Assembly (NCBI RefSeq): GCF_025464835.1
Contig: NZ_JAODMP010000016.1
Coordinates: forward strand, 1 to 64,000
Origin: Mycetocola sp.
GTDB taxonomy: Bacteria > Actinomycetota > Actinomycetes > Actinomycetales > Microbacteriaceae
DNA length: 64,000 nucleotides
Direction of reading: 5' to 3'
The position numbers and the translations under genes are program-made. Below are positions 1 through 7,982 of the stretch, in pieces. Every line of letters begins with the position of its first letter. Within the stretch, counting starts at the first letter, position 1. The notes beneath the pieces were generated by a model. It was not told where the DNA came from. It was given only the letters and a program-made list of their open reading frames with translations, and did no database searches.

Positions 1-2
1 TG

Positions 3-1991
3 CGCCCGTCCTTCGTCACCGGCCTGCGCAACGAAGTCCAGATCGTCATCACCGTTCTGAGCATCGCTCCGGACGAGTTCTACGACGCGCTGGCCATCAA
101 CGCGGCATCCATGTCGACTCAGATCTCGGGACTTCCGTTCTCCGGTCCGATCGCCGGCATCCGCCTCGCGCTCATCAACGGCCAGTGGGTGGCCTTCCCG
201 AAGGCTTCGCAGCTGGCTGACGCTGTCTTCGACCTCACGGTCGCCGGCCGCCTCGTCACCGACGAGAACGGCAACGAAGACATCGCCATCATGATGGTCG
301 AAGCAGAAGCAACCGAAGGCGCCTGGAACCTGATCCAGGGCGGCGCCATCAAGCCGAACGAGGACGTCGTCGCCGAAGGCCTCGACGCTGCGAAGCCGTT
401 CCTGCTCCAGCTGGTCAAGGCTCAGTCCGAGCTCGCCGCCCAGTCGGCCAAGGAAGTTCGCGAATACCCGGTCTTCCTGCCATACAACGACGAGACCTTC
501 GCCGCTGTCTCGGCTCTTGCCCGCGAAGAGCTCGCCTCGATCTACCAGATCGCCGACAAGGTTGCGCGCCAGGACGCCGACGACGAGCTGAAGGACCGCG
601 TCAAGGCTGCGATCTCGGCCAAGGTCGAAGCAGGCGAGCTGTCAGCTGACTCCAACAACCAGGTGTCAGCTGCGTACAAGTCCGTCACCAAGGACGTCGT
701 CCGCACCCGCATCCTCACCGAGGGCGTCCGGATGGACGGCCGCGGCCTTGCAGACATCCGTCCGCTCGATGCCGAGGTTCAGGTCATTCCTCGCGTTCAC
801 GGTTCGGCGATCTTCCAGCGCGGAGAGACCCAGATCCTGGGTGTCACCACGCTGAACATGCTCAAGATGGAGCAGCAGATCGACTCGCTGAGCCCGATCA
901 CGAAGAAGCGCTACCTGCACCACTACAACTTCCCGCCGTACTCCACCGGTGAAACCGGCCGCGTCGGTTCGCCGAAGCGTCGCGAGATCGGACACGGCTT
1001 CCTCGCCGAGCGCGCTCTCGTTCCTGTGCTGCCGAGCCGCGAGGAGTTCCCGTACGCCATCCGCCAGGTGTCTGAGGCTCTCAGCTCCAACGGTTCGACG
1101 TCGATGGGTTCCGTCTGCGCTTCCACCCTGTCGCTGCTCAACGCCGGTGTGCCGCTGCGCGCCCCGGTTGCCGGTATCGCCATGGGACTCGTCTCGGACG
1201 AGGTCGACGGCCAGACCCGCTACGCGGCTCTCACCGACATCCTCGGTGCCGAAGACGCGCTCGGCGACATGGACTTCAAGGTCGCCGGAACGAGCGAGTT
1301 CGTCACGGCGATCCAGCTCGATACGAAGCTCGACGGCATCCCTGCCTCGGTGCTGAAGGCCGCGCTGACCCAGGCGAAGGATGCTCGTGCAACGATCCTC
1401 TCCGTCCTCAACGCCGCGATCGACGCTCCGGATGAAATGGCACCGACCGCGCCCCGCGTGATCAGCGTCAACATCCCCGTCGACAAGATCGGCGAGCTGA
1501 TCGGCCCCAAGGGCAAGACGATCAACGCCATTCAGGACGAGACCGGCGCGGACATCTCGATCGAGGAAGACGGCACCGTGTACATCGGCGCCGTCGACGG
1601 ACCGTCGGCTGAGGCCGCTCGCGCCCAGGTCAACGCCATCGCCAACCCGACCAACCCTGAGGTCGGCGAGCAGTTCCTCGGAACTGTCGTGAAGATCGCC
1701 ACGTTCGGCGCCTTCGTCTCGCTGCTCCCGGGCAAGGACGGCCTGCTGCACATCTCCGAGGTGCGCAAGCTCGCCGGTGGCAAGCGTGTCGAAAACGTCG
1801 AAGACGTGCTCGGCGTCGGCCAGAAGATCCTCGTTCAGATCACGAAGATCGACGACCGCGGCAAGCTCTCCCTCGAGCCGGTCGTCGCTGAGACCGCCGG
1901 TGCCGAGCGCGTGCACCCCGACGCTCCCGCCGAGGGTGGCGAGACTGTCCCTGAGATCCGCGTCCACGCCGACGCTCCGGCCGAAGGCTAA
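3..1991 (+). CDS. pnp: Polyribonucleotide nucleotidyltransferase (PNPase), 5' end outside window
   Basis: Degrades RNA 3'-to-5' by phosphorolysis in the cytoplasm. The reading frame is open from base 3, so about 662 residues are visible and roughly the first 90 are missing. What remains covers both RNase PH-like halves, then a KH domain with the GPKGK loop (about 1501-1515) and an S1 RNA-binding domain ending near 1880. The C-terminal tail holds a short duplication (HPDAPAEGG and HADAPAEG). It is followed directly by a strong hairpin terminator. Identification is certain. In many actinobacteria the M16 peptidase gene comes next; here 13 kb of catabolic genes lie between. Confidence 0.97.
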   Translation, partial: RPSFVTGLRNEVQIVITVLSIAPDEFYDALAINAASMSTQISGLPFSGPIAGIRLALINGQWVAFPKASQLADAVFDLTVAGRLVTDENGNEDIAIMMVEAEATEGAWNLIQGGAIKPNEDVVAEGLDAAKPFLLQLVKAQSELAAQSAKEVREYPVFLPYNDETFAAVSALAREELASIYQIADKVARQDADDELKDRVKAAISAKVEAGELSADSNNQVSAAYKSVTKDVVRTRILTEGVRMDGRGLADIRPLDAEVQVIPRVHGSAIFQRGETQILGVTTLNMLKMEQQIDSLSPITKKRYLHHYNFPPYSTGETGRVGSPKRREIGHGFLAERALVPVLPSREEFPYAIRQVSEALSSNGSTSMGSVCASTLSLLNAGVPLRAPVAGIAMGLVSDEVDGQTRYAALTDILGAEDALGDMDFKVAGTSEFVTAIQLDTKLDGIPASVLKAALTQAKDARATILSVLNAAIDAPDEMAPTAPRVISVNIPVDKIGELIGPKGKTINAIQDETGADISIEEDGTVYIGAVDGPSAEAARAQVNAIANPTNPEVGEQFLGTVVKIATFGAFVSLLPGKDGLLHISEVRKLAGGKRVENVEDVLGVGQKILVQITKIDDRGKLSLEPVVAETAGAERVHPDAPAEGGETVPEIRVHADAPAEG

Positions 1992-2013
1992 GCAGCAGCC
2001 TCTCTGCGAACAA

Positions 2014-2051
2014 CGGATGCCCCGTCTCGAGAAATCGAGGCGGGGCATCCG
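2014..2051 (+). terminator. Terminator hairpin after pnp
   Basis: A 17-bp stem (2014-2030 pairing with 2035-2051, one G-U pair) encloses a GAAA tetraloop. There is no long T-run, as is usual in high-GC actinobacteria. It begins 22 bases after the pnp stop codon. Confidence 0.85.
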
Positions 2052-2132
2052 TCGTTAACGCGCCGTGCTGGTAGAGCTGCTGCAGGGGCTCTCGCAGTGG
2101 TGCGGCAGTCACTCTTTGCCGCTGTGTGACGT

Positions 2133-2178
2133 GAGTTGCCACCATTTGTCGCCGAGGGGCGACGAGGTGCGGCAACTC
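2133..2178. terminator. Imperfect hairpin between pnp and the lrp gene
   Basis: GAGTTGCC (2133-2140) pairs with GGCAACTC (2171-2178), and GTCGCC (2148-2153) with GGCGAC (2158-2163). It lies downstream of the leftward lrp gene and may end that transcript. A 20-bp direct repeat with two mismatches follows (2195-2214 and 2222-2241). No gene was found in 2052-2249. Confidence 0.4.
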
Positions 2179-2249
2179 GGCTGTGGCGCTGGATCAGCGC
2201 CCACGCGTACACGGAAGCATTCAGCGCCCACCCGCACACGGTGAAGCGC

Positions 2250-2720
2250 TCAGGCGTCCTGGCTGCGCTCAAGCAGGGGGCGAGCCCGGAACGGGATCAG
2301 CTCTCCCATCGCGAGCGACGTCTCTGCACGTTCGACGCCATCGCATTCGAGGATCAGGCCTGTGATCCGGAAAAGATCGTCGGCGTCTGTGCAGACGACC
2401 CGGACCAGAAGATCACTCGTTCCGCTGAGCCCATGAGCCTGGACGATCTCCGGAATCCTGCTCAATTCGTTGACGATCGCACCGAGCTTGTGCTGCTCAA
2501 GGTGAACCGAGATGAATGCGGTCAACGGGTAGCCGAGGGCGACCGGGTTGATCCGGCGATCGAACGGATGCAGCACGCTTGAGGTGTCGAGAGCGCTCAT
2601 CCGGGCCTGCACGGTGTTGCGGGACAGCCCCAGTTTCTCGGCGAGCGCGACGATGGTCGACCGCGGGTCTTCGGTCAGCGCGATGAGGAGGCGCGTGTCG
2701 GTACGATCCAGCTTGTGCAT
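2250..2720 (-). CDS. Lrp/AsnC family transcriptional regulator, BkdR-like
   Basis: A 156-residue DNA-binding regulator. The N-terminal winged helix-turn-helix opens with LDRTDTRLLIALTEDPR and includes a recognition helix around LSRNTVQARM. The C-terminal half is the RAM ligand-binding domain typical of the leucine-responsive family. It is divergent from the branched-chain 2-oxoacid dehydrogenase operon, the arrangement of known bkdR-bkd pairs, so control of that operon by branched-chain amino acids is likely. The ATG follows a TAAGGT -10 hexamer by 8 bases and no Shine-Dalgarno is seen, suggesting a leaderless or near-leaderless mRNA. Confidence 0.88.
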   Translation of the reverse strand: MHKLDRTDTRLLIALTEDPRSTIVALAEKLGLSRNTVQARMSALDTSSVLHPFDRRINPVALGYPLTAFISVHLEQHKLGAIVNELSRIPEIVQAHGLSGTSDLLVRVVCTDADDLFRITGLILECDGVERAETSLAMGELIPFRARPLLERSQDA

Positions 2721-2728
2721 ACTGCCCG

Positions 2729-2734
2729 ACCTTA
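2729..2734 (-). promoter_or_regulatory. -10 element of the lrp gene
   Basis: TAAGGT on the minus strand, 8 bases before the ATG at 2720. It fits the leaderless pattern seen at many genes of this window. Confidence 0.5.
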
Positions 2735-2747
2735 GCAGGAGCTATTC

Positions 2748-2781
2748 CCGCCGGATAGAGCAGAATGTGCACTTCCGGTGG
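2748..2781. promoter_or_regulatory. Possible operator between lrp and the bkd operon
   Basis: CCGCCGGA (2748-2755) and TCCGGTGG (2774-2781) form an inverted repeat with one mismatch around an 18-base centre that also contains TGTGCAC. The site lies in the divergent spacer of the Lrp regulator and the dehydrogenase operon. That Lrp binds here is inference. Confidence 0.35.
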
Positions 2782-2897
2782 GGATGGTTGTGCGCAATGG
2801 GTATCGGGCGTACCGTCTGTATGACTTCTGGCAACGGCGCCGGATGCTGTGAGCGGCTGCGATCCAGGCGCGAGCAGAGCACGAGAGAGAGTTGCGT

Positions 2898-4058
2898 GTG
2901 ATTGTGTCCACAACCCATGAAGACACCCGGACCGAGACGCCGGCCGATGGCTCCGACCAGGATCTGAACCCGGGCCAGCTCGAAGACATCGTCCAGCTGA
3001 TCCGCCCCGACGGCAGCAGAGCTGAAAGCCCCGGTTTCGATCCGTGGGTCGCCGATGTCACAGACGACGAGCTCATCGAGCTCTACCAGGACATGGTCGT
3101 CATCCGTCGCATCGACGCGGAAGCAACCGCCCTTCAACGCCAGGGAGAACTCGCGCTGTGGGTGCCGCTCCTCGGGCAGGAAGCCGCACAGATCGGGTCA
3201 GGCCGCGCTCTCCGCTCCGACGACTTCGTGTTTTCCAGCTACCGCGAGAACGGCGTCGCCTACACGCGCGGCGTCGGCCTCGGCGACATGCTCACGGTCT
3301 GGCGCGGCATCGCCTCCTCCGGCTGGGACCCGTACGCCTTCGGTATGGCGACTCCCGCCGTCATCATCGGCGCCCAGACCCTCCACGCCACCGGTTACGC
3401 GCTCGGCTGCGCCTACGACGGCGTCGACTCGGTCGCCATCGCCTACTTCGGTGACGGAGCGACCAGTCAGGGTGACGTCAACGAAGCGATGGTGTTCGCA
3501 TCGAGTTTCCAGGCGCCGGTGATCTTCTTCTGCCAGAACAATCAGTGGGCCATCTCCGAGCCGGTTCGGCTCCAGGCCCAACGCCACATCTCGGATCGTG
3601 CGCCCGGGTTCGGCATCCCGAGCATCCGCGTCGACGGCAACGATGTCCTCGCCGTCACGGCCGCTACCCGGATCGCCCTCGACCGGGCGCGCAGCGGCGG
3701 AGGCCCCACCTTCATCGAAGCTGTCACCTACCGGATGGGACCGCACACGACCTCGGACGACCCGAAGCGGTACCGCCCAGCGGGCGACCTCGAGGAGTGG
3801 AGCCGCAAGGACCCGATCTCCCGGGTCAGCCGACTGCTTGAAAGCCGGGGCGTTCCGATGGACGAGGTGGCGAAGCGGGTGGAAGACAAGGCGGACGCCG
3901 TCGCTCGGGACATGCGCGCAGCGTGCATCGCGCTCGACAAGGAACTCGACCCGATGACGGTGTTCGACGACGTGTACGAGCACCCGCATCCGGGGCTCGA
4001 GCGTCAGAGAAGCCAGTACGCCGCGTACCTCGCATCCTTCGAAGGGGACGCATCATGA
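2898..4058 (+). CDS. bkdA: Branched-chain 2-oxoacid dehydrogenase E1 component, alpha subunit
   Basis: Thiamine-diphosphate-dependent decarboxylase subunit that starts oxidative decarboxylation of 2-oxoacids. The ThDP motif is visible: GDGATSQGD near residue 185 and the paired asparagines QNNQWA near 214. Length (386 aa) is normal. I chose GTG 2898 because a GAGAGAG stretch sits 7 bases upstream; TTG 2892 and GTG 2904 are alternatives. The stop overlaps the beta subunit start (ATGA). Pairing with an Lrp regulator and a leucine-degradation operon favours branched-chain oxoacids over pyruvate as substrate. No E3 gene is in the window. Confidence 0.9.
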   Translation: MIVSTTHEDTRTETPADGSDQDLNPGQLEDIVQLIRPDGSRAESPGFDPWVADVTDDELIELYQDMVVIRRIDAEATALQRQGELALWVPLLGQEAAQIGSGRALRSDDFVFSSYRENGVAYTRGVGLGDMLTVWRGIASSGWDPYAFGMATPAVIIGAQTLHATGYALGCAYDGVDSVAIAYFGDGATSQGDVNEAMVFASSFQAPVIFFCQNNQWAISEPVRLQAQRHISDRAPGFGIPSIRVDGNDVLAVTAATRIALDRARSGGGPTFIEAVTYRMGPHTTSDDPKRYRPAGDLEEWSRKDPISRVSRLLESRGVPMDEVAKRVEDKADAVARDMRAACIALDKELDPMTVFDDVYEHPHPGLERQRSQYAAYLASFEGDAS

Positions 4059-5068
4059 CCCAGCTGACTCTTGGCGGCGCCATCAACTCCGGACTCCGGC
4101 GTGCGCTGGCCGAGGACGACAAAGTCGTTCTCCTCGGTGAAGACATCGGAAAGCTCGGCGGCGTGTTCCGTGTCACCGACACGCTGCAGCAAGAGTTCGG
4201 CCCGCGCCGGGTCATGGACGCGCCACTGGCCGAGGCCGGCATCATCGGCACGGCCGTCGGCCTCGCGTTCCGGGGTTATCGCCCGGTCTGCGAGATCCAG
4301 TTCGATGGATTCATCTACCCGGGCTTCGACCAGATCGTCGCGCAAGTGGCGAAACTCCACTACCGGACGCGCGGCAAGGTGAAGGTGCCGATCACCATCC
4401 GGGTGCCGTTCGGCGGCGGGATCGGAGCGGTCGAACACCACTCGGAGTCGCCTGAGGCATACTTCGCCCACACCGCCGGGCTGCGGGTGATCTCCTGCTC
4501 GAACCCGCAGGACGCCCACACCATGATCCGGCAGGCGATCGCGTGCGATGATCCCGTGCTGTTCTTCGAACCCAAACGCCGCTACTGGCTCAAAGGCGAG
4601 GTGTCTGAAGACCTCGGCGCCGAGACGCTGCCGATGGGAAGCGCGCGCGTCGCTCGCGAGGGCACCGACGTGACGCTCGCTGCCTACGGTCCGCTGGTTG
4701 CCACCGCGATGGATGCCGCGGTTGCGGCAGCAGACGACGGCATCTCCATCGAGGTCATCGACCTCCGCTCGCTCTCGCCGATCGATTTCAGCACCGTGGA
4801 GAAGTCCGTCCGCAAGACCGGGCGTCTCGTGGTCACCCATGAAGCCGCCCAGTCCGGTGGTATCGGTGCCGAAGTCGCCGCGGCCGTCACCGAACGGTGC
4901 TTCGACTGGCTGGAGGCGGCACCGGCCCGCGTGACCGGGTTCGACACCCCGTACCCGCCGGCCGCGCTCGAGGAAGCATTCCTGCCAGACCTCGATCGGC
5001 TGCTCGACGCTGTGGACCGTGTGATGGGCCGCCGCAACTCCCTCACGGGCTGGAAGGCCACAGCATGA
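4055..5068 (+). CDS. bkdB: Branched-chain 2-oxoacid dehydrogenase E1 component, beta subunit
   Basis: A 337-residue partner of the alpha subunit that completes the ThDP active site. It opens with MTQLTLGGAINSGLRRAL and contains the family core GEDIGKLGGVFRVTDTL and the conserved PFGGGIGAVEHHSES segment. The C-terminal half is the transketolase C-terminal domain (IEVIDLRSLSPIDF). The ATG overlaps the alpha-subunit stop and its own stop overlaps the E2 start, so the three genes are translationally coupled in one operon. Confidence 0.92.
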   Translation: MTQLTLGGAINSGLRRALAEDDKVVLLGEDIGKLGGVFRVTDTLQQEFGPRRVMDAPLAEAGIIGTAVGLAFRGYRPVCEIQFDGFIYPGFDQIVAQVAKLHYRTRGKVKVPITIRVPFGGGIGAVEHHSESPEAYFAHTAGLRVISCSNPQDAHTMIRQAIACDDPVLFFEPKRRYWLKGEVSEDLGAETLPMGSARVAREGTDVTLAAYGPLVATAMDAAVAAADDGISIEVIDLRSLSPIDFSTVEKSVRKTGRLVVTHEAAQSGGIGAEVAAAVTERCFDWLEAAPARVTGFDTPYPPAALEEAFLPDLDRLLDAVDRVMGRRNSLTGWKATA

Positions 5069-6507
5069 GCGCCAGGCAGTTCTCTCTGCCCGACCTCGGC
5101 GAGGGTTTGACCGAGTCCGAGATCGTGGCCTGGAAGGTGTCCGTCGGTGACACGGTGAAGCTCAACCAGATCATCGCCGAGGTCGAAACGGCCAAGGCGC
5201 TCGTCGAGTTGCCGTCGCCGTTCGCCGGCGTGGTGTCCCAGTTGTTCGCCGATGAAGGCGCGACCGTGCGGGTCGGGGATCCGATCGTCGAGTTCGACGT
5301 GGACGGCGGAGACGTCGAGAACCCGCGGAGCACGCAGGAGTCTGAGGCCGCAGCCACCGCGGCGTCAGACGGCATGCCAGCGGAACTCGACGCTGAGCTT
5401 TCGCCGGCCACTCCTCCGCCCGCTGAACGGCAGGGGGTGCTCGTCGGCTCCGGCCCGAAGGTCGAGAGCGGCGGCCGCCCGTCCCGTAGGGCGCGGGCAT
5501 GGACGGCGGATGCGCATGGACAGCGCCCGCCGGACGTCGAGACACCGGATCCTCCCGCTCCGCGGCGGGACGAAGCCCGGTCGTCGAGCAGCCAGACGTC
5601 CGAGGAGAGGCCACGATCGACGCCTCCGGTTCGCAAGCTGGCTCGCGACCGAGGAATCGATCTGACCCACGTGCGAGGCACCGGCGAGGGTGGACTGATC
5701 ACCCGCGATGACGTCCAGCGCGTCGCCGGATCGACAGCATCGCTCAGAAGTGCAGGCAACGGAACACACGCGGAGCCACAGGCCGACGCGGATGCTCGCG
5801 GAAGCCGGGAGGACATCCGCACGCCGATCCACGGAGTCCGGAAGGCAACAGCACAGGCCATGGTGAATTCCGCGTTCACCGCACCCCACGTGACCGAGTT
5901 CCTGACCGTCGACGTCACGGCCGGCATGAACCTCGTGCGGTCGCTCGCGTCCTCCTCCGCCTTCGCTGGCAAACGGATCACCATCCTCACCCTCGCGGCA
6001 AAAGCCGTGATCCTCGCCGCGAAGCGCACCCCGTCGGTGAACTCGTCGTGGGACGAAGCAGCCCAGGAGATCGTCCAGTACGGCCACATCAACCTCGGTA
6101 TCGCCGCAGCCACCGGTCGCGGACTGATCGTGCCGAACATCAAGGATGCCGACACTCTGAGCCTCGATGAACTCGCCGACGCCCTTGTCGACCTCGTCGA
6201 GGCCGCCCGCGCGGGCGCCACCAGCCCCATAGACCTCAGCGGCGGAACGATCACCATCACCAACGTCGGCGTCTTCGGCGTCGACGCCGGCACTCCGATC
6301 CTGAACCCGGGAGAGGCGGCGATCCTCGCGATGGGAGCAGTGCGGCGGACGCCATGGGAGCACAACGGCGACATCGCCCTGCGTGAGGTGATGACGTTGA
6401 GCCTGTCGTTCGACCACCGGTTGATCGACGGTGAGCAGGGATCCCGATTCCTGGTCGACATCGGAACGATCCTCAGCGATCCGGGGATGGTCCTCACGAT
6501 CCTGTGA
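5065..6507 (+). CDS. bkdC: Dihydrolipoamide acyltransferase (E2) of branched-chain 2-oxoacid dehydrogenase
   Basis: The E2 core transfers the acyl group from E1 to CoA. A single N-terminal lipoyl domain (residues 1-80) carries the lipoylated lysine in VETAKA, near residue 44. A long Pro/Ala/Ser/Arg-rich linker follows, then the E1/E3-binding domain (VRKLARDRGIDL, about 195-230). The catalytic acyltransferase domain ends with SFDHRLIDGEQG, whose His (about 451) and Asp are the active-site pair. Length is 480 aa. It is the last gene of the operon, and a convergent hsp20 remnant follows after about 30 bases. Confidence 0.93.
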   Translation: MSARQFSLPDLGEGLTESEIVAWKVSVGDTVKLNQIIAEVETAKALVELPSPFAGVVSQLFADEGATVRVGDPIVEFDVDGGDVENPRSTQESEAAATAASDGMPAELDAELSPATPPPAERQGVLVGSGPKVESGGRPSRRARAWTADAHGQRPPDVETPDPPAPRRDEARSSSSQTSEERPRSTPPVRKLARDRGIDLTHVRGTGEGGLITRDDVQRVAGSTASLRSAGNGTHAEPQADADARGSREDIRTPIHGVRKATAQAMVNSAFTAPHVTEFLTVDVTAGMNLVRSLASSSAFAGKRITILTLAAKAVILAAKRTPSVNSSWDEAAQEIVQYGHINLGIAAATGRGLIVPNIKDADTLSLDELADALVDLVEAARAGATSPIDLSGGTITITNVGVFGVDAGTPILNPGEAAILAMGAVRRTPWEHNGDIALREVMTLSLSFDHRLIDGEQGSRFLVDIGTILSDPGMVLTIL

Positions 6508-6538
6508 CGTTCCCGGCACCCATAGCGCAGACGGAGGT

Positions 6539-6969
6539 CTAGGGCTGCTCTCCGCCCTTCGCGCCTTGTCCCGGTGGCTGGCGTTGGCTTTCGGGCGGTT
6601 CGCTCGACGCGCTCGCCTGCGTCGTCGACCGGCCGCTGTTGATCGCGATCTTCTCCGGTGACGGCAGTTCCCTGAACGGAATGACGACCTTCAGCACGCC
6701 GTCCTCGAACCGTGCGTCGATGTGTGACCCGTCTGCCCGCTCTGGGAGAAAGATGCGCCGGTAGAAGCTCGTGCTGCTTCCGCGGACCATGTGCTTCCTT
6801 CTCGCGCTTTTCCGCCTGGATGACGAGCGCTCCCTCACCGATGTTCACGTCGATGTCGGCTTCGCATGAGGAAGTCCTCCCCGAAGACCTGTCGCTGGAG
6901 CGCGTCCCGTTCTGCGCGGGGTTGGAACGTGCGAAGCTCCTCGCCATCGGGGTTTCTCTTGCCACTCAT
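6539..6969 (-). pseudogene. Decayed hsp20 (alpha-crystallin small heat shock protein) gene
   Basis: Hsp20 fragments occur in order but in three frames on the minus strand. From ATG 6969 the N-terminal arm runs to QRQVFGEDFLM. Next, shifted, comes the middle of the alpha-crystallin domain (EADIDVNIGEGALVIQAEKR). A second shift then gives FYRRIFLPERADGSHIDARF and DGVLKVVIPF, followed by a disordered tail. The first strands of the domain are missing, so there is an internal deletion as well as two frame changes. The gene is probably non-functional, unless sequencing errors explain the shifts, and they would not restore the missing strands. Confidence 0.75.
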
Positions 6970-7106
6970 CGCCCGGGAGCTGCCGGTTCCAAGAGAGTGT
7001 ATGCACCGCACCGGAATCCCGACCAGTCGGTGCCCATGGGGCGGGATCCGTGCGTGAAGCACCGAGCGGTGGCAAGCCGTAGCCGGCCAGCGGAGCAGCC
7101 CCGGAC

Positions 7107-7733
7107 TTACCTCAGCGCTGCGAACGCCATCCGCTCGAGCACATCCCGAAGTTCGCCGTGGGGGAGCTCCTGCCCGCTGTACGGTGTCGAGTTCATCAGG
7201 CCGAAGGTCGCGTGGGCGCGGATCCGAAGCACGGCGACGTTCGTGGTCGGCTGCATGCGCTGCAGGATACCGACCCACAGTTCGACGTAGCGACGCTGCA
7301 ACGCCCGGACGGTGTGGCGGTCATCGTCTGACAGGCTGTCCAGGTCGCGATCCTGCACCCGGATCACGTCCGGGTTGTTGAGCGCAAAGCGCACGTGGAA
7401 CTCGACGAGCGCTCGGAGTGCAAGTTCCCCGTCCGGCGCTCGTTCGACGACCTCGGTGCCGCCGTGGAGCAGCTCGCGGCTGACATCGATGAGGATGGCG
7501 GCGAGCAGTGCCTGCTTGCTCTCGAAGTGGCGGTAGACGGCTGGGCCGCTCATGCCGACTGCTGTGCCGAGGTCCTCGATCGAGACGCCGTTGAAGCCGC
7601 GCTCTGCGAAGTGGCGAGCGGCGGCGCCCAGGAGTGCTTCACGGCGTTGCGCTTTCGCCTCGGTGCGTCCGACTCGCAGCGACGGAGCATCCCTGTCACC
7701 GGGGCGGACCCCGAGCCGGGTGTTCTCGGCCAT
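7107..7733 (-). CDS. TetR family transcriptional regulator of the mcc operon
   Basis: A 208-residue one-component repressor. The N-terminal helix-turn-helix is clear (RREALLGAAARHFAERGFNG, then VGMSGPAVYRHFESKQALL, residues 30-75). The C-terminal ligand domain resembles actinobacterial TetR proteins that control acyl-CoA carboxylase and fatty-acid genes. ATG 7733 has a good GGAGGG Shine-Dalgarno. It is divergent from the methylcrotonyl-CoA carboxylase operon, and the 249-base spacer contains three matching palindromes. The likely ligand is an acyl-CoA of leucine breakdown; that is inference. Confidence 0.9.
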   Translation of the reverse strand: MAENTRLGVRPGDRDAPSLRVGRTEAKAQRREALLGAAARHFAERGFNGVSIEDLGTAVGMSGPAVYRHFESKQALLAAILIDVSRELLHGGTEVVERAPDGELALRALVEFHVRFALNNPDVIRVQDRDLDSLSDDDRHTVRALQRRYVELWVGILQRMQPTTNVAVLRIRAHATFGLMNSTPYSGQELPHGELRDVLERMAFAALR

Positions 7734-7766
7734 GCACCCTCCATTGGAAGCGAAGCGGGGAGTTGA

Positions 7767-7782
7767 GTTAATCCATACTAAC
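7767..7782. promoter_or_regulatory. Palindromic operator 1 (GTTA-N8-TAAC)
   Basis: GTTAATCCATACTAAC, 34 bases upstream of the TetR start. It shares the GTTA-N8-TAAC layout with two copies near the mcc start. It is placed to give autoregulation of the TetR gene. Confidence 0.65.
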
Positions 7783-7900
7783 GCCTCGCGGACGCCTTCG
7801 CTCGGGAAGGTGCAGCACCGGACCCGTGGGCACCCCCACGCAGTTCGCGCCCGTGAGCCACCGCTCCCGCGCGACGATCCCGACCACTCTGGACATGTCA

Positions 7901-7916
7901 GTTAATTGCTACTAAC
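7901..7916. promoter_or_regulatory. Palindromic operator 2 (GTTA-N8-TAAC)
   Basis: GTTAATTGCTACTAAC differs from operator 1 only in the three central bases. It lies 67 bases upstream of the mcc beta start, in the promoter zone of the operon. Confidence 0.7.
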
Positions 7917-7926
7917 CTCGACATCA

Positions 7927-7942
7927 GTTAGTGCCGCCTAAC
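7927..7942. promoter_or_regulatory. Palindromic operator 3 (GTTA-N8-TAAC)
   Basis: GTTAGTGCCGCCTAAC, 26 bases downstream of operator 2, about two and a half helical turns. Arms match the other two copies; the centre does not. Together with operator 2 it could hold two TetR dimers over the mcc promoter. Confidence 0.65.
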
Positions 7943-7982
7943 CGAGTGGTCCTGGCGGTGTCCAGGGTACAAAGGACTGTCA

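Noticed and set aside
5043-6965. A 640-codon minus-strand open frame across the E2 gene
   Set aside because: Only its first part carries real signal, the middle of the decayed hsp20 gene; the remainder is the Ser/Arg-rich shadow of the E2 coding sequence.
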